DNA of 64,000 nucleotides. Source: Streptomyces fradiae (GTDB lineage Bacteria; Actinomycetota; Actinomycetes; Streptomycetales; Streptomycetaceae). The notes below the pieces were generated by a model. That model did no database searches. It was not told the origin of the DNA and saw nothing but the letters and a program-made list of their open reading frames with translations. Positions within the stretch are counted from its first letter, which is position 1; the number at the start of each line of letters is the position of its first letter. The stretch is from NCBI RefSeq assembly GCF_041270065.1, contig NZ_CP065958.1, positions 5,456,001-5,520,000 on the forward strand, read 5' to 3'. A program made the position numbers and the translations under genes. Positions 15,796-25,646 of this stretch are shown one piece after another.

Positions 15796-18700
15796 ATGCG
15801 TGCTTCAGGTCCGCTGTCATGGCTGGGGCGAGGACGCCCAGCCCTGACAGAGTCACAACGACGGCGCCGGCGGCGAAGCCGCGCGGCGATCGTCCTTTTG
15901 TTGTCCTCGACTCTGACGGTGACAAGCCTGGGCGGGCAGGCACTCGCCATCCCCGGCCCGGGCATGAGCCGTGAGGAGTCGATCTCCCAGGTCGACCTGC
16001 CGGACCTGCCCAAGAACACCGAGGCCGCCGGCGACGAGACGGCCGACACGAAGCTGAGCCTGGCCCCGCAGGTCCCGGTCGACCCGTACGACCCGAAGAA
16101 CGCGGTGCCGTGGACGGCCGGCGTGGGCACGGCGCCGCTCGAGGCGACCGACGCGCCGGGCACCATGAAGGCGGTGTCGGGCGATCTGCCGATCGCCATC
16201 GGCGTGCCGGAGGGCGGGGACCCGGCGACGCTCGCCGGTGACTGGACCGTCGACCTGCAGACCCCCGTGGAGTCCCAGGACGCGGGCGTCTCCGGTCTGA
16301 TCATGAAGGTCACGCCGCCGGCCGGCGTGGACCCGGCCGCCCAGGTCGCGCTCAGCGTCGACACCACCGGCTTCGCCGACCTCTACGGCCCGCAGGCCGC
16401 CGACCGGTTCGGTCTCGTGCTGCTGCCCGACTGTGTCATCGACGGCATGGGCGTGGGCGACTGCGAGGCCGACCCGAGCACGCAGACCATGGCCGGCTCC
16501 GACGGCTCCGAGACCGAAGGCAAGTTCGAGCGGCTCCGCTCGACGGTCGAGACCGTGGCCGCCAAGGACGCGCCCACCCACACGAAGACCGCCAAGTCGG
16601 CGAAGACCCGCAAGATCGTCACCGGCACCATCCCGGTGGGCAAGCTGCTCGCCGAGGACGCCGACAGCAAGGCCGAGGGCGCCGACGGTGCTTCGGCGAA
16701 CAAGGCGTCGTTCAAGACGGCCGGCGCGACGAGCGGTTCGGGCGCGGTCGGCATGATGGACACCGGTTCCTCGGTGTCCGGTGACTTCACCGCCTCCCCG
16801 CTGCTGTCCTCCGGCGCCTGGTCGGCCGGCTCGTCCTCGGGTGCCTTCACGTACTCGTACGACGTGCAGGTCCCGGAGACCGCCGGCGGTCTGATGCCGA
16901 AGATCTCCCTCGGCTACTCCTCGCAGTCCGTCGACGGACGCACCTCCGCCAGCAACAACCAGGCCTCCTGGATCGGCGACGGCTGGGACTACAACCCGGG
17001 CTCCATCACCCGGACGTACAACAACTGCCGCCAGGACTCCAAGAAGGCCGGCTCCAACAACTCCACCCACCGCACGCCGGACCTGTGCTGGGGCTCCAAC
17101 AACGCCACCCTCTCGCTCGGCGGCATGACCACCGAGCTGGTGTGGGACGCCACCAAGAACAAGTGGTTCACCGCCAACGGCGACGGCTCCAAGATCGAGC
17201 AGGTCACGGGCCAGAGCACCGGCAACGGTGCCAAGGACGGCGAGTACTGGATCGTCACCACCAAGGACGGCACCAAGTACCACTTCGGCAAGAACCGTCT
17301 GCCGGGCTGGTCCGACAAGGGCACCCCCGACACCGCCGACGACGACCCGACCACCAAGTCGGTGCTCACCGTCCCGGTGTACGGCAACCACGCGGGCGAG
17401 GACTGCTACCAGGGTCCGACGGTCGAGGACTGGAAGAAGTCCTACTGCAACCAGGGCTGGCGCTGGGGCCTCGACTACGTCGAGGACGTCCACGGCAACG
17501 CCATGACGCTGTGGTGGGACAAGGACCAGAACTACTACGCCCGGAACCTGTACTTCAAGGGCCCGGTCGTCTACGACCGCGACGGCTGGCTGGACCACAT
17601 CTACTACGGCCAGCGCAAGGACAACATCTTCAGCGCGACGGCTCCGGCCCGCGTCGGCTTCACCGTCGCGGAGCGCTGCCTGGACGCGGTGAAGTGCACC
17701 GAGGCCAACTTCACCTCGAAGGACCCCGGCAACTACAGAATCTGGTACGACACCCCGGGCGACCTCCGGTGTGAGAAGGCCAAGATGTGCTGGAACGCGG
17801 GTCCGACCTTCTGGTCCCGCAAGCGCCTGGACAAGATCCAGACCTCGGCCCAGCGCCGCACCGACACCGAGGCCCGCCAGGTCGTCGACGTCTACCAGCT
17901 CAAGCAGAGCTTCGCGGAGCTGCGGACCGGCCCGAACACCGCCCTGTGGCTGGAGTCCGTCCAGCGCACCGGCTACGCCCGCAACGGCTCCACCGACGCG
18001 AGCGTGTCGCTCAACCCGGTGCGGTTCGAGCCCAACGCCGAGGACATGCCGAACCGCGTCAAGGCGTACCACCCGGAGCGCCCCGGCTTCTCCCGGCTGC
18101 GCATCGCGCGCGTCATCAACGAGTACGGCGGCGAGACCATCGTCACGTACAAGACGCCCGACGCGAACGACCCGACCGGCCAGACCAACGACTGCGCCAC
18201 CGGACAGAACCTCCCCAGCAAGACGGAGACGGCAGCACTCAAGGCCAACACCCGTCTCTGCTACCCGTCGTACTGGAACCCGGACCCCGAGGTCGAGGAC
18301 ATCGACTGGTTCCACAAGTACGTGGTCGAGTCGATCGAGGAACTCCCGAACGTCGACGGCGCCTTCGCCACCAAGACGGCGTACGCGTACAAGAACCCCG
18401 GCTGGAAGCTCGCCGAGGCCGAGTTCACCAAGAAGTCGACCCGCACGTACTCGCGGTTCGCGGGCTTCGAGCAGACCACGGTGCTCACCGGCACCGAGGA
18501 CCCGGCCATCGGCAGCAAGCAGTCCAAGGCCGTCACCCGCTTCTTCCGCGGCATGGGCGACACCGTGTCCGTGAAGGACATCACGGGCGCCGAGATCGCC
18601 AAGGACGCCGAGCCCTTCGCCGGCCGCATCGCCGAGGAGCTCACCTACTCCAACGCGACCGACGCCGACACCGACTGGCTCAGCCGCTCCATCACCAAGC

Positions 18701-21700
18701 CCGCGGCGACCGAACTCGCCCGGCGCGACCTCGGCGACGGCCTGAGCCCGCTGCAGGCATGGCGCGTGACGGAGCCCGAGGAGATCGCGTACACCAAGTC
18801 GTCCGGTACGAACACGGACGACCCGCGTACGGTGCGCTCGGTCAAGACGGTGACGACGTACGACTCGACGTACGGTCTGCCGACGCTGGTGGAGTCGCTC
18901 GGTGACACCGGGAAGAGCGGTGACGAGTCCTGCACCAAGCTGGAGTACCTGCACGAGACGACGAAGAACCTGATCGGTCTGTCGAAGCAGGTGCTCAACT
19001 CGCCGACGACGTGCGCGAGCGCCAATTGGGCGGACCTGTCGACGCTCAGCGGCGGTGCTCGTACCGCTTACGACGGCACCGCCTACGGCACAGCCCTCGG
19101 CTCCACCAGCCGCGGCCTGGCCACCGAGTCGTGGCTGCTGAACGGCGCAGGCACCGGCTTTCAGACCGCCGGCACCACCGGCTTCGACGCTATCGGCCGT
19201 GTGACCAGGGAGACCGACCCGGACGGCAAGTCGTCCACGCTCACGTTCGACCCGCCCACCGGGCAGGTCTTCAAGGTCACGACCGCCAACTCGCTCGGTC
19301 ACACGCAGGTTCAGGAACTGGAGCCGGGCCGCGCGGTCACCCTCAAGACGACCGACGCGAACAATCTCGTCAGCGAGGCCGTGTACGACCCGATGGGCCG
19401 GCTGGCCGAGGCGTGGGCCCCGGGCCGTACGCCGGGCAACGGCGTGCCGGACTTCCGTGCGGTCTACACCATCCCGGCGGAGGAGACCGACCCCACCGAC
19501 GAGAACATCAAGATCCGTAAGCCTCCGTACGTCACCACCTACTCGCGTGGCTACGAGGACCGGATCGAGACCTCCGTCACCCTCTACGACGGCCTCGGCC
19601 GTGAGCGTCAGTCGCTCGAAGAGGCCGACAACGACGCCGGCTACCTCGTCACCGACACGCTCTACAACAGTTCCGGTGAGGTCTGGCAGACCAACAACGC
19701 CTACCTGACCAAGGAGGCCAAGCCGGGCGAGCTGTTCACGCCGCTCTCCGACACGGCCATCCCGAACATCACGCGCTACACGTACGACGGTCTGGGCCGT
19801 GTGCTCCAGGAGACCCCGTACATGAAGTACGTGGACCCGAGCACCCAGGAGACCATCTCCAGGGCGTACCCGGAGCGGGCCGTCCGTTACGAGTACGGCG
19901 AGGACTGGTCGAAGGTCATCCAGCCGGAGGGCGACTCGTCCTACCGCGTCTGGACCGACGCGCTGGGCCGCACCACCCGCACGGACACCTTCAACCCGGC
20001 CGCGCCCGGCGGGTTCACGTCGACGCGCTACGAGTACGACTCGCACGGACAGCCGGTGAAGGCGACCGCCTCGGCCGACCCGACGCACCCCTGGACGTGG
20101 ACGTACGACCACAACGGGCGGATGCAGACGGCGACCGACCCGGACTCGGGCACCACCCGCACCGAGTACGACGCCCGGGGCCGTGTCCTCACGACGACCA
20201 ATGCCCTTGGAAGCAAGGTCTGGAACGGCTACGACGAGCTGTCGCGGCCGACCCAGCAGCGTGAGGACAGTTCCACCGGCAAGCTCCTGGCCGACTTCAC
20301 GTACGACACCGCTCCGGGCGGCAAGGGCATGCCCGCCACCGCCACCCGCTACACGGACGCGCTGGCGTACACGCAGAAGGTCAACGGCTACACGAAGGAT
20401 TACCAGCCGACCTCGACCACCCTCTCCCTGCCGCAGTCGATCGTCGACACCTGGGGCTTCGCCAAGGACTACACGTACGACTACGCGTACTCCGACAACG
20501 GCATGCTGAACGAATCCACCCTTCCCGCGGTGGGCAAGTTCGCCAGCGAGAAGCTGGTCGTCCGCTACAACAAGGACGGCAAGCCGGTCTCGATCTCCGG
20601 CAAGGACTGGTACGGCTCCGAGACCGTCTATTCGCCCTACGGCCAGGTGCTCCGTTCCACCCTCGGTGCGCAGCCGTACCGGGTGTGGACGCAGAACTCG
20701 TACGACGAGGGCAGCGGTGAGCTCAAGGAGCAGTCGGTCTACCGAGAGAAGAACGACGCCAGTCTCGTCGGCGGCAACCTGGTCTCCAACCGGGCGTACA
20801 CCTACGACCCGGCCGGCAATGTCACCTCGATCCAGGAGAAGTCCGTCGGGATCGAGGAGCGCCAGTGCTTCGTCTACGACCCGATCGGGCAGCTGAAGTC
20901 CGCCTGGACCTCCAAGGACCCGGCGACGCAGAACTGCACCACCCCGAAGAACGCCGACGGCACGCTCAACGTGGCCGCCGGCCCGGACGCCTCCGGCTAC
21001 TGGCAGGAGTACGAGTACGACCTGCTCGGCAACCGCACCAAGCTGACCGAGAAGGACCTCTCCGGCAACACCGCCAAGGACGCCGTCAGCACCTACGCGT
21101 ACGGCAAGGCCGACGGCAGCCAGCCGCACTCGCTGACCAAGGTGTCGAAGACCTACACCACCCCCGCGGGTGCGCAGGTCACGGCCGAGGCCACGCGTCT
21201 GTACGAGCTGACCGGCGAGACCAAGTCGATCACCTCGGTCCAGAATGGCGACAAGCAGGACCTGACCTGGACGTACGACGGCAAGGTCGACCGGATCACC
21301 GGCCAGGGCACGGGAGGCAAGACCCCGTACGTGGGTCTCGGCCAGAAGTGCCTCGACCTGAAGTCGGGTCTTGCGGCCGCCGGTCAGCCGATCCAGCTGT
21401 ACCAGTGCAATGCCACGGTCGCGCAGAACTGGCGCTTCACCCCGGCCCCGGGGCAGACGGACGCCAACCTGGGCACGCTGTCGGTCTACGACACCTGGTG
21501 CGTCCAGCCGGCGGCCAACACCGCGGGCTCCGCGCTCCAGGTGCAGAAGTGCAACGGCACCACCGCGCAGCAGGTCAAGCGCAACGCCTCCGGTCAGCTG
21601 ACCCATGTCGCCTCCGGCCTGTGCCTCGCGGTGCAGGGCGCGGCGAACGTCAACGGCACCGCGATCGTGCTCGCCACCTGCGACGCGGCCCAGGCCGCCC

Positions 21701-23775
21701 AGCAGTGGCTGCCGCAGAACGACACCCGTCACATCTACGGCCCTGACGGCGAGCGCCTGCTGACCATCCAGGGCAAGCAGGCCACGCTGAACCTGGGCGA
21801 GGCGACGGTCACCGTCCAGCAGGGTGGTGTCCTGGTCCGCACCGAGCGCACCTACGCGAGCCCCGGCGGCGCGGTTCTGCGCTACGCCAACGGCACGGGT
21901 GGCGACGCGCTCAACGCGCTCGCCATGGACCACCAGGGCAGCGTGTACGCGGAGGTCGCCCTCTACACCGGCATGCCGGTGCGGGTGCGCAAGCAGGACC
22001 CGTTCGGCAACCAGCGTGGCGCCGACACGGCCGGTCAGAACCTCCAGAACCACAAGGGCTTCCTGGGGAAGGACCGGGACGACGCCTCCGGATTCCAGCC
22101 GCTGGGTGCTCGTCTGTACGACCCGGTGGTCGGGCGCTTCCTGTCCGTCGACCCGGTGCTCGACCTGAACGACCCGCTGCAGTCCAACGGGTACGCGTAC
22201 GCGCAGAACAACCCGGTCACGTATTCCGACCCGACCGGTCTCGCGATCAGCCTGACCGCTTCGGAGAAGGCTGCGGCCCTGGCCGGCGCGGGTCTGTCCG
22301 CAGCTCAGGTTGCGCAGGCGCAGGCGATGCAGGGCAAGTCCCTCACCTCGGTCATCCTGGCTGTGGCCTGGGAGACGTTGAAGGACTTCATCGGTATCAA
22401 CGACGCCATGGCCTGCTTCGGCGGTGACATGTGGTCCTGCGCGAGCCTCATCATCGACGCGATTCCGTGGACGAAGCTCGGCAAGATCCCGTCCGTCATC
22501 AAGGCGGTCAACCGCACCATCGACGCCATCAAGGCGTTCAAGGCGGCCAAGCGGGCGGCGGAAGCGGTCCTGAAGGCAGCCAAGGCCGCCGAGGCAGCCG
22601 CGCTGAGGGCCAAGAAACTGGCCATTGAAAAGGCCAAGAAGGAAGCTGCTCAAAGAGCCAAGAAGAAGGCGGCAGAAGCCGCCAAGAGACGAGCCGACGC
22701 AGCGGCCGCCGCGAAGCGGAAGACGGGTAACCCCGTCCACAAGCAGGCCCAGGCCAAGTCAGCACCGAAGTCCTCCTCCCACCCCGCATCCAGCAAGGGT
22801 GGCGGAAGCAAGAGCTCCGGCGGTGGAGGCGGCGGCAAGTCCGGCGGCTCCGCGCGTAGTAAGGGCGGTTCCAGCGGAAGCGGTGGCTCAGGCAAGGCCG
22901 ACGGCGGTGGCGGCGAGCGCGGCGACGGCGGCGGCGACGGCGAAACCTGCAACAGCTTCGTGCCCGGCACGAAGGTGCTGATGGCCGATGGCTCCACCAA
23001 GCCGATCGAGCAGGTGAAGGCCGGCGACAAGGTCGTCGCGACCGACCCGAAAACCGGGGAGACCCGGGTCGAGACGGTCACGGCCGAGATCAAGGGCCAG
23101 GGTCTCAAGCACCTGGTCAAGATCACGATCGATGTCGACGGCAAGACCGGTGAAAAGACGGCTCAGATCACCGCGACCGACGGTCACCCGATCTGGGTCC
23201 CCGAGCTCGGCGACTGGATCAAGGCCACCGACCTGAAGTCCGGCCAGTGGCTCCAGACCAGTAGCGGCACGCTTGTCCAGGTCACCGCGGTCCGGCGCTG
23301 GACGGCCCAGACCGCCGTTGTTCACAACCTCACCGTTTCCGACCTCCACACCTACTACGTGGCGGCGGCCAGCACTTCTGTCCTGGTTCACAACTGCGGT
23401 AGCGGAAGCTCCAACAGCGGTAGCTCAGGCAGCGGAGACAGCGGTGGCGGCAACAGCGCGGAGTCCTATTTCAGTGCCTACCCCAGGGAGTTTCTGGATC
23501 AGGCGGCGAAGTATGGCAAGGCTGGAGTCCGTGAGCTTCCGGATGGACGCTTCCGCTTCTACGGCGAGGTAGCCGTGGCTCGTACGCCCGGCGAGATGCT
23601 TGGGCGCCGGTTGGTTCGTGAGTGGAACCCTGCAACGGGCGCCACTCGCATCTGGCACGAGACTGTCGACCATGCCGGACGAGTGAGAATTGTTCGACCG
23701 GACGTGAACGTGACAGGCGGGACCAAGGTGCACTACGTGTTCGACGCCCTGGGCAATTTCACGGGTACCTTCTAG
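15796..23775 (+). CDS. Giant RHS/YD-repeat polymorphic toxin with HINT domain and unassigned toxin tip (copy B)
   Basis: The protein is 2,659 aa, with the same start context and domain order as copy A. An Arg-rich signal-like N-terminus is followed by YD repeats, an internal ricin-type lectin (from about residue 1845), the RHS core, an Ala/Lys coiled linker and a Gly/Ser linker. The HINT domain runs from S2387 (SFVPGTKVLM) through 'TDGHPIWVP' to 'VLVHN' at N2533. The 126-residue tip starts with a Gly/Ser spacer and then a compact domain rich in Arg and His (WHETVDHAGRVRIVRPDVN, then TKVHYVFDALGNF). This pattern recalls short ribonuclease-type bacterial toxins, but I cannot name the family with confidence. 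No HxE/CxxC deaminase motif is present. The chassis is probably homogenised with copy A while the tip was exchanged. The immunity gene starts 2 nt after the stop. Confidence 0.9.
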   Translation: MRASGPLSWLGRGRPALTESQRRRRRRSRAAIVLLLSSTLTVTSLGGQALAIPGPGMSREESISQVDLPDLPKNTEAAGDETADTKLSLAPQVPVDPYDPKNAVPWTAGVGTAPLEATDAPGTMKAVSGDLPIAIGVPEGGDPATLAGDWTVDLQTPVESQDAGVSGLIMKVTPPAGVDPAAQVALSVDTTGFADLYGPQAADRFGLVLLPDCVIDGMGVGDCEADPSTQTMAGSDGSETEGKFERLRSTVETVAAKDAPTHTKTAKSAKTRKIVTGTIPVGKLLAEDADSKAEGADGASANKASFKTAGATSGSGAVGMMDTGSSVSGDFTASPLLSSGAWSAGSSSGAFTYSYDVQVPETAGGLMPKISLGYSSQSVDGRTSASNNQASWIGDGWDYNPGSITRTYNNCRQDSKKAGSNNSTHRTPDLCWGSNNATLSLGGMTTELVWDATKNKWFTANGDGSKIEQVTGQSTGNGAKDGEYWIVTTKDGTKYHFGKNRLPGWSDKGTPDTADDDPTTKSVLTVPVYGNHAGEDCYQGPTVEDWKKSYCNQGWRWGLDYVEDVHGNAMTLWWDKDQNYYARNLYFKGPVVYDRDGWLDHIYYGQRKDNIFSATAPARVGFTVAERCLDAVKCTEANFTSKDPGNYRIWYDTPGDLRCEKAKMCWNAGPTFWSRKRLDKIQTSAQRRTDTEARQVVDVYQLKQSFAELRTGPNTALWLESVQRTGYARNGSTDASVSLNPVRFEPNAEDMPNRVKAYHPERPGFSRLRIARVINEYGGETIVTYKTPDANDPTGQTNDCATGQNLPSKTETAALKANTRLCYPSYWNPDPEVEDIDWFHKYVVESIEELPNVDGAFATKTAYAYKNPGWKLAEAEFTKKSTRTYSRFAGFEQTTVLTGTEDPAIGSKQSKAVTRFFRGMGDTVSVKDITGAEIAKDAEPFAGRIAEELTYSNATDADTDWLSRSITKPAATELARRDLGDGLSPLQAWRVTEPEEIAYTKSSGTNTDDPRTVRSVKTVTTYDSTYGLPTLVESLGDTGKSGDESCTKLEYLHETTKNLIGLSKQVLNSPTTCASANWADLSTLSGGARTAYDGTAYGTALGSTSRGLATESWLLNGAGTGFQTAGTTGFDAIGRVTRETDPDGKSSTLTFDPPTGQVFKVTTANSLGHTQVQELEPGRAVTLKTTDANNLVSEAVYDPMGRLAEAWAPGRTPGNGVPDFRAVYTIPAEETDPTDENIKIRKPPYVTTYSRGYEDRIETSVTLYDGLGRERQSLEEADNDAGYLVTDTLYNSSGEVWQTNNAYLTKEAKPGELFTPLSDTAIPNITRYTYDGLGRVLQETPYMKYVDPSTQETISRAYPERAVRYEYGEDWSKVIQPEGDSSYRVWTDALGRTTRTDTFNPAAPGGFTSTRYEYDSHGQPVKATASADPTHPWTWTYDHNGRMQTATDPDSGTTRTEYDARGRVLTTTNALGSKVWNGYDELSRPTQQREDSSTGKLLADFTYDTAPGGKGMPATATRYTDALAYTQKVNGYTKDYQPTSTTLSLPQSIVDTWGFAKDYTYDYAYSDNGMLNESTLPAVGKFASEKLVVRYNKDGKPVSISGKDWYGSETVYSPYGQVLRSTLGAQPYRVWTQNSYDEGSGELKEQSVYREKNDASLVGGNLVSNRAYTYDPAGNVTSIQEKSVGIEERQCFVYDPIGQLKSAWTSKDPATQNCTTPKNADGTLNVAAGPDASGYWQEYEYDLLGNRTKLTEKDLSGNTAKDAVSTYAYGKADGSQPHSLTKVSKTYTTPAGAQVTAEATRLYELTGETKSITSVQNGDKQDLTWTYDGKVDRITGQGTGGKTPYVGLGQKCLDLKSGLAAAGQPIQLYQCNATVAQNWRFTPAPGQTDANLGTLSVYDTWCVQPAANTAGSALQVQKCNGTTAQQVKRNASGQLTHVASGLCLAVQGAANVNGTAIVLATCDAAQAAQQWLPQNDTRHIYGPDGERLLTIQGKQATLNLGEATVTVQQGGVLVRTERTYASPGGAVLRYANGTGGDALNALAMDHQGSVYAEVALYTGMPVRVRKQDPFGNQRGADTAGQNLQNHKGFLGKDRDDASGFQPLGARLYDPVVGRFLSVDPVLDLNDPLQSNGYAYAQNNPVTYSDPTGLAISLTASEKAAALAGAGLSAAQVAQAQAMQGKSLTSVILAVAWETLKDFIGINDAMACFGGDMWSCASLIIDAIPWTKLGKIPSVIKAVNRTIDAIKAFKAAKRAAEAVLKAAKAAEAAALRAKKLAIEKAKKEAAQRAKKKAAEAAKRRADAAAAAKRKTGNPVHKQAQAKSAPKSSSHPASSKGGGSKSSGGGGGGKSGGSARSKGGSSGSGGSGKADGGGGERGDGGGDGETCNSFVPGTKVLMADGSTKPIEQVKAGDKVVATDPKTGETRVETVTAEIKGQGLKHLVKITIDVDGKTGEKTAQITATDGHPIWVPELGDWIKATDLKSGQWLQTSSGTLVQVTAVRRWTAQTAVVHNLTVSDLHTYYVAAASTSVLVHNCGSGSSNSGSSGSGDSGGGNSAESYFSAYPREFLDQAAKYGKAGVRELPDGRFRFYGEVAVARTPGEMLGRRLVREWNPATGATRIWHETVDHAGRVRIVRPDVNVTGGTKVHYVFDALGNFTGTF

Positions 23776-23777
23776 CC

Positions 23778-24029
23778 ATGGACGAGACATTCATCGAGGC
23801 GCGAAGGCTCCTGGCCGGATTGATTTCCGGCCAGGTGGACCGGGCGGAAGCTGCCGACTGGGCAATGGAGAAAATCAGGGACGAGAGTGCCGACTACTCC
23901 TCCAATGCTGTCCTGTGGACGCTTTTGGATCGGTTGGCAGGTGCAGATCTCAAACAGTCGCCGGAGTCCTACCTTCACGGTGTCGAGGACTTCGAAGCGT
24001 GGCTGACTGATGCCGATGCCCCGCTGTAA
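23778..24029 (+). CDS. Putative immunity protein for toxin B
   Basis: The protein is 83 aa and starts at an ATG 2 nt after the toxin stop, so translational coupling is likely. It is acidic and predicted to be helical throughout (FIEARRLLAGLISGQVDRAE, WTLLDRLAGADLK, DFEAWLTDADAPL), like the small helical immunity proteins of colicins and contact-dependent systems. It shares nothing visible with the immunity protein of module A, as expected if each protein matches its own toxin. The family is not recognised and the function is inferred from position. An upstream extension of the frame exists but lies inside the toxin gene. Confidence 0.72.
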   Translation: MDETFIEARRLLAGLISGQVDRAEAADWAMEKIRDESADYSSNAVLWTLLDRLAGADLKQSPESYLHGVEDFEAWLTDADAPL

Positions 24030-24053
24030 CTTGATGTAACTCGAAACATGTGT

Positions 24054-24084
24054 GGCCCCGCCGGAGAGCGCTTCCGGCGGGGCC
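24054..24084. terminator. Terminator between immunity B and PBP2
   Basis: GGCCCCGCCGGA and TCCGGCGGGGCC form a perfect 12-bp stem with a 7-nt loop between convergent genes. Confidence 0.8.
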
Positions 24085-24167
24085 ATCGTGATGTCTGATG
24101 GCAGTCGTTGGGGCCGCGGCAATCATCGTGTGCACCAGCGACTGCCGAGATCGGCTGATAACCGGAG

Positions 24168-25646
24168 CTACCGCCCCCGCGCCTCCGCCTCCAGCCGCAG
24201 CCCCTCCTCCATGACCGCCTTCGCGATCGGGGCCGCGCTGCCGCCGCCGCTGATGTCCGTGCGGTTGGCCTCCGCGTCCTCGACCACGACGGCGACGGCG
24301 ACGGCCGGCTGGGCGGAGTCGGGGGCCTGGGCCCAGGCGATGAACCAGGCGTAGGGGGTGCCGGTGTTGCCGAGGCCGTGTTGGGCGGTGCCGGTTTTGC
24401 CGCCGACGCGGGCGCCGGGGATGGCGGCGTTGGTGCCGGTGCCGTCCTCGACGGCGCGGATCATGAGGTCCTGGAGGCGGGTGGCGGTGGAGGGGCGCAT
24501 GGCCTGGCGGTAGGTGCGGCGGGCCGGGGTGTCGATGGTGGTGCCGGCGGAGGTGGTGGTGCGTTCGACCAGGTGGGGGGCGGCGATCTCGCCGTTGTTG
24601 GCGACGGCCGCCGCGACCATGGCCATCTGCAGCGGGGTGGCCGCCGTGTCGAACTGGCCGATGGAGGAGAGGGCCAGCTGGTCCTCGGACATATCGGTGT
24701 CGAAGTTGGACTTGGCCACCCAGGACGGGATGCGCAGCCCCGGGTCGTTGAAGCCGAAGTTGCCGACCGTGCCCACCATGTCCGCGAGGCCGACCTTCAC
24801 CCCGAGGCCGGCCATCACCGTGTTGCAGGACCACTGGATGGCGTACGCGAGGGAGGCGTTCGCGCAGCCGGTGGCCTCGTTCGGGAGGACCTGGCGGGTG
24901 CCGGGGAGGATGAAGGGGTCGGGTGTGTCGGTCGGGGCGTCCGGGTCGGTGACGGCGCCCGTGTCCAGGGCGGCCGCCGCCGTCACGATCTTGAAGGTGG
25001 AGCCCGGCGGGTACGTCTGCCGGATCGCCCGGTCCAGCATCGGCTGGTTGGGGGAGGTGTTGAGCCGCTGCCACGCCTCCGCCACCGCCGGGCCGGTGCC
25101 GGACAGGACCCCCGGGTCGTACGAGGGCGAGGAGACGAGCGCCAGGATCCGGCCGCTCGACGGCTCGATCGCCGCCACCGCGCCCCGCTTGCCGTCGAGG
25201 CCGCGGTACGCCGCCTCCTGCATCCGGGCCCGGATGGTGGTGACCACGTCGCCGCCGGGCTGCAGGCCGCGGCTGACGTCGTTCCACAGGGGGAGCGGGG
25301 CGAGCATCGGGTCTGTGCCGGACAGGACGGCGTCCTCGGCGTCCTCGACCAGCGTCGTGCCGTACGTCTGCGAGGCGTAGCCGGTCACCGGCGCGTACAA
25401 CGGCCCCTGGGTGTACGTGCGTTCCCAGCGCAGCTGCTGCCGGCTGTCGCGCGAGCCGGTCACCGGGCGCCCGTCCACCAGGATCTCGCCGCGCGGCTGG
25501 CCCCAGCGGGTGATCGCGACCCGCCGGTTCGCCGGGTTGTCGTCGTACGAGTCGGCCTCGAAGACCATCACCCGGGCCGCGTTCACCAGCAAAGCCACGA
25601 GCAGGAGGAAGCACAGGGCCGCGGCCCGCCGGATGTACCTGATCAC
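24168..25646 (-). CDS. pbpA: Class B penicillin-binding protein (PBP2/PbpA type)
   Basis: The peptidoglycan transpeptidase is 492 aa. An N-terminal membrane anchor (about residues 8-24, AALCFLLLVALLVNAARV) precedes an extracytoplasmic dimerisation region and the transpeptidase domain. The three active-site motifs are present: SxxK (PPGSTFKIV), SxN (WSCNTV) and KTG (GGKTGTAQHG). The GTG start overlaps the stop of the FtsW gene as GTGA, so the two are translationally coupled. FtsW/RodA glycosyltransferases and their cognate class B PBPs normally work as a polymerase-crosslinking pair. In Streptomyces such extra pairs act in growth or sporulation septation; which one applies here cannot be told. 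A decayed scrap of this gene also lies at about 12,003-12,087. Confidence 0.95.
   Translation of the reverse strand: MIRYIRRAAALCFLLLVALLVNAARVMVFEADSYDDNPANRRVAITRWGQPRGEILVDGRPVTGSRDSRQQLRWERTYTQGPLYAPVTGYASQTYGTTLVEDAEDAVLSGTDPMLAPLPLWNDVSRGLQPGGDVVTTIRARMQEAAYRGLDGKRGAVAAIEPSSGRILALVSSPSYDPGVLSGTGPAVAEAWQRLNTSPNQPMLDRAIRQTYPPGSTFKIVTAAAALDTGAVTDPDAPTDTPDPFILPGTRQVLPNEATGCANASLAYAIQWSCNTVMAGLGVKVGLADMVGTVGNFGFNDPGLRIPSWVAKSNFDTDMSEDQLALSSIGQFDTAATPLQMAMVAAAVANNGEIAAPHLVERTTTSAGTTIDTPARRTYRQAMRPSTATRLQDLMIRAVEDGTGTNAAIPGARVGGKTGTAQHGLGNTGTPYAWFIAWAQAPDSAQPAVAVAVVVEDAEANRTDISGGGSAAPIAKAVMEEGLRLEAEARGR

Larger units (their letters stand above)
12194..24090. repeat. Segmental tandem duplication, copy B
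   Basis: This is the second copy of the toxin module, complete in the window and followed directly by the intact PBP2 gene, so it probably sits in the ancestral context. Its RHS chassis is close to that of copy A, while its toxin tip, immunity gene and spacer have diverged. Confidence 0.85.
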
